Positions 61,909 to 64,000 of a stretch of DNA of 64,000 bases are shown here, piece by piece (position 1 is the first letter of the stretch; every line of letters begins with the position of its first letter). The position numbers and the translations under genes were made by a program. The DNA is from Eubacterium sp. (GTDB lineage: Bacteria; Bacillota; Clostridia; Peptostreptococcales; Anaerovoracaceae). The stretch covers positions 1 to 64,000 of the forward strand of contig JAETRU010000007.1 of NCBI GenBank assembly GCA_021769965.1, read 5' to 3'. The notes beneath the pieces are model-generated. The model had not been told where the DNA came from, made no database searches, and worked only from the letters and a program-made list of their open reading frames with translations.

Positions 61909-61995
61909 CCCTCAACCTCTGCGCCCATCATCAAAGGGTGTCCGTCCCGAGGCCTCTGCGCCCTGCGGCGAAAAAGGCTGCGGCGTGTGAAGGGT

Positions 61996-62433
61996 TCACT
62001 CTGCCTTCTCCAAACCATCTACATTCTGCCAGTCAAGAGAAGGGATACCCATTTCCTCACAGGCTGTTTCAAAATCGGATTTTTCATATGGCCCTGTCGT
62101 TTTTCCTTCTTTGACATCTACAATATAGTAGTATCTTTTGAAAAGGTTACGCCATTCACTGATGCTGGCCGCAGGCTCCTTGCACTTTTCCAGAATATAG
62201 TCTTCGTTATAGGCGACTTCCGTGACGATTTTACCTCCTGTCGGAGTACCGACCGTCATATCATCTGTTTCCATGAGGCATAGCTGTATGCTTTCCGTGT
62301 TGCTCCGCACGACCGCATAATCCCCTGCCAGTTTGACCGAAGTCCAGTCCGCGGCGCCTGCGCAGGATACACATAAACATAAAACAAAAATGCTGACAGT
62401 CAGCAGACACAGCCTGCCGCATGGTTTTCTCAT
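61996..62433 (-). CDS. Secreted or lipid-anchored small protein (DUF3997-like)
   Basis: 145 residues from the ATG at 62433, preceded by GGGAG at nine bases (an ATG three codons earlier touches the site). Signal peptide MRKPCGRLCLLTVSIFVLCLCVSCAGAA; the cysteines at its end could be a non-standard lipobox (V-S-C) or signal peptidase I may cut after AGA. The mature part (DWTSVKLAGDYAVVRSNTESIQLCL ... YYYIVDVKEGKTTGPYEKSDFETACEEMGI) recalls DUF3997, a family of small exported proteins of unknown function. Flanked by family D arrays on both sides. Confidence 0.55.
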   Translation of the reverse strand: MRKPCGRLCLLTVSIFVLCLCVSCAGAADWTSVKLAGDYAVVRSNTESIQLCLMETDDMTVGTPTGGKIVTEVAYNEDYILEKCKEPAASISEWRNLFKRYYYIVDVKEGKTTGPYEKSDFETACEEMGIPSLDWQNVDGLEKAE

Positions 62434-62466
62434 TATCCTCATCTCCCTTCTGGACTCTTATCCATG

Positions 62467-62571
62467 AATTAAGTTTTTGTATGCCCAAAATGGCGTTTTG
62501 ACTTAATGTTTTACTCTTCGAGTCGCGAATTTTAAGTTTTTTGAATCGAAAATGCCGGTTTGACTTAATCG
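62467..62571. repeat. Family D array 3: two hairpin units at a 63-bp period
   Basis: Units begin at 62467 and 62530, again 63 bp apart, with AATTAAGTTTTTG ... TTTTGACTTAAT. The flank TATCCATGAATTAAG resembles that of array 2 (CATCCATGAATTAAG). Confidence 0.8.
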
Positions 62572-62619
62572 TCTCAAGCGCTGCCCCATCATCAAAAGGT
62601 ATCCGTTGCATTTAGCACA

Positions 62620-62904
62620 CTACAAAAGCAACAGCAGTGCAACCGCCCATCGAAATACCACAATTCCTGCCAGTCCATAGGATAACACCAGTAATACTTT
62701 CCCCTTTTCACCGACTTTCTGTCTCTTTACCACAAACAGCAAAAATATGCTAATAAGCAGCGGAATGCCTACGACCAGGCAGTTTTCCAAAACTTCTGAT
62801 TTGAACGTAATACTATGAAACATCGCGCTCAGAATTAAAACAACATTCACGGCAATAGTTATTACAGTTATAATTTTTTCACGACCTATTCTTTCTTTAA
62901 TCAT
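62620..62904 (-). CDS. Small membrane protein of unknown function
   Basis: 94 residues, three hydrophobic stretches (IITVITIAVNVVLILSAMFH, NCLVVGIPLLISIFLLFVV, KVLLVLSYGLAGIVVFRWAVALLLLL). GGAGGGAG precedes the ATG. Similar plan to the 61128-61439 protein. Upstream, on the same strand, is the secreted-protein gene 62985-63380. No function known. Confidence 0.5.
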   Translation of the reverse strand: MIKERIGREKIITVITIAVNVVLILSAMFHSITFKSEVLENCLVVGIPLLISIFLLFVVKRQKVGEKGKVLLVLSYGLAGIVVFRWAVALLLLL

Positions 62905-62984
62905 TTTCTCCCTCCTTCATGTCTTTTATTTTTAAAAACGAATAGAAGCTATGCTCAGCTCCTATTCGTTTTTATCCATAAGAG

Positions 62985-63380
62985 TTACATTTTTACATAG
63001 TTTGAATCTATTATCCAATTGCTTGAAGTACCTGTCGTGCTCGTTCTGTAGTATCCTGTCCAAGTATAAGTATACGTATCGAATTTATGTTGACGTTTTC
63101 CAGAGCCATCTCTATACACATAATAGGTTGCCACTTTTTTATAGGTCCCCGTTACCATTTTTTTCTTATCCGAACTATAAAAAGTAAATGGCTCTTTTTC
63201 TTTCTCCACGACGTCCTCTCTATACCATCTGCTGCTATATGGCTCAATACTACTTTCGCCATTTGCCGCTTTCTCATTAACAGGTTGACTCTCTATTAAT
63301 GCTGAATTTGCGGCAAACACAGACGTGCTCATCCCAAGTACCATGGCCAGTACCAGCAAAATACTTATAAATCTCTTCAT
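62985..63380 (-). CDS. Small secreted protein of unknown function
   Basis: 131 residues from the ATG at 63380 (AAAGGG at seven bases). A clear signal peptide MKRFISILLVLAMVLGMSTSVFA with cleavage before ANS; mature part ~108 residues, rich in Tyr, Thr, Ser and Lys (YVYRDGSGKRQHKFDTYTYTWTGYYRTSTTGTSSNW), probably an all-beta fold. The frame stays open ~50 codons upstream without a good start. It resembles in style the protein at the right edge, so both may be members of one family of exported proteins (bacteriocin-like or surface-acting are possible but unproven). Confidence 0.65.
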   Translation of the reverse strand: MKRFISILLVLAMVLGMSTSVFAANSALIESQPVNEKAANGESSIEPYSSRWYREDVVEKEKEPFTFYSSDKKKMVTGTYKKVATYYVYRDGSGKRQHKFDTYTYTWTGYYRTSTTGTSSNWIIDSNYVKM

Positions 63381-63661
63381 TTTGTTACCCTTTCTCCACT
63401 TTTGTGGCTTGACTTTTGCTGCTCTATGCCCCATAATAGTCGTAAGAGTTTTTCTAAATAGATATATTGCGTTCCCATGCATGATCTTATTTCCGAAAAG
63501 CTCTTTCTTTTGTTTATCCATAAGCAACAAGTCTCTTGTTTGTTTTTTCCTTTATATCCCCTGAGCTAATCCCAATACCCTCTGATTCTGCCACATCGGT
63601 CTGTCCTCCTTTCGCTGGATTATCTATTTCAAGCCCAGGCTTAAAATCTCATTTATCAGTT

Positions 63662-64000
63662 CTAGGATACCTTCGTCAGATTCCATGAATGTCTGACTTT
63701 GATTTTCTTCGCAGTCTTGTTGATAGCTACGTAGCCAACAGATGTATTAAGATTGTATTTTGCATTATTTGTCGTACCATTAGATGATTTCCAAGTAAAG
63801 CTATATGTACAATCAATATTTACGTCAGAAGTACCAACTGTCTTCGCATATCTATCTGATATTTGCGGTGTGGATTTACTATATGTACCTCCTTTTTTGG
63901 GCCAATCCACATCAGCTTCACCTTTTTTTGCCTCAATTCCATCTGCCGATAATAAATACCGATGAATCAAACTCATACTTGCTGTCACACTGCTGATTGT
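63662..64000 (-). CDS. Secreted-type protein, C-terminal part (cut by window edge)
   Basis: The frame is open to the window end, so the start is missing. The visible ~110 residues (IHRYLLSADGIEAKKGEADVDWPKKGGTYSKSTPQISDRYAKTVGTSDVNIDCTYSFTWKSSNG... IKVRHSWNLTKVS) are polar with alternating beta-type stretches and end in a basic-aromatic tail. Not recognised. The gap to the next gene (63381-63661) contains a good AAAGGAGG site at about 63610 followed by very short frames, including a GTG-started 26-codon frame whose stop overlaps an ATG in the frame that leads into the 62985-63380 gene. Confidence 0.45.
   Translation of the reverse strand, partial: TISSVTASMSLIHRYLLSADGIEAKKGEADVDWPKKGGTYSKSTPQISDRYAKTVGTSDVNIDCTYSFTWKSSNGTTNNAKYNLNTSVGYVAINKTAKKIKVRHSWNLTKVS

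Noticed and set aside
61128..62904. Toxin-antitoxin system made of the small proteins
   Set aside because: No known toxin or antitoxin motifs and no overlapping gene pairs; only membrane and exported protein features are visible.

Overview
The window looks like a low-GC Gram-positive anaerobe of the class Clostridia. The evidence is two T-box leaders (valS, trpS), AGGAGG-type ribosome binding sites with frequent TTG/GTG starts, consensus sigma-A promoters, a NifJ-type pyruvate:ferredoxin oxidoreductase, a CoA-transferase, an IadA/YfcC peptide-utilisation pair and threonine fermentation genes (tdh, kbl). A placement near the amino-acid-fermenting Anaerovoracaceae/Family XIII is only a guess. 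Most genes lie on the minus strand. I see no rRNA, CRISPR array, phage or complete insertion sequence; a partial Rpn-type nuclease gene sits at the left edge.

Layout. 0.7-7.6 kb: a T-box controlled operon valS-folC-lipid kinase-GNAT-thrE pair. 7.7-11.6 kb: a small regulator, then the folate operon folE-HD protein-folP-folBK-elaA. 11.6-15.7 kb: a MATE efflux pump with a cytidylate-kinase-like gene behind an attenuator-like leader, then a PepV-type dipeptidase. 16.1-22.7 kb: small accessory genes (CAT-like acetyltransferase, YgjV, regulators, GNAT) and an ArsR-permease-thioredoxin operon. 23-25.3 kb (plus strand): ilvE and a DUF815 ATPase. 25.6-28.1 kb: an AgrC-like kinase whose LytTR partner has lost its receiver domain. 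28.3-32.9 kb: iadA-yfcC behind a sigma-54 promoter, with a sigma-54 activator next door. 33-38.9 kb: nifJ-CoA-transferase and a LysR regulator. 39.1-44.4 kb: an RNA-repair-like module RtcB-TROVE/Ro60-like-structured RNA-two WYL regulators. 44.4-51.7 kb: AAA ATPase, XRE regulator, kbl-tdh, acyl-CoA synthetase, pentapeptide protein. 51.8-54.4 kb (plus strand): EamA exporter, T-box-trpS, tRNA-Arg. 54.5-60.9 kb: YitT, DNA methyltransferase, YgiQ, BMP lipoprotein, Nudix and a P-loop protein. 61-64 kb: small membrane and secreted proteins between repeat arrays.

The most interesting parts are (i) the WYL-WYL-RNA-TROVE-RtcB module, in which an unannotated structured RNA sits just upstream of a Ro60-like gene and one WYL gene is frameshifted; (ii) several families of intergenic palindromic repeats, above all a 42-bp hairpin unit arranged at an exact 63-bp period at three separate places, and an 84-bp hairpin element present twice with compensatory base changes; (iii) an attenuator-like leader before the MATE pump; (iv) an AgrA-like gene with a precise loss of its receiver domain; and (v) an HD hydrolase inside the folate operon, a candidate for the missing dihydroneopterin triphosphate dephosphorylation step.

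All functional calls come from reading motifs and family resemblance by eye; no database search was run.
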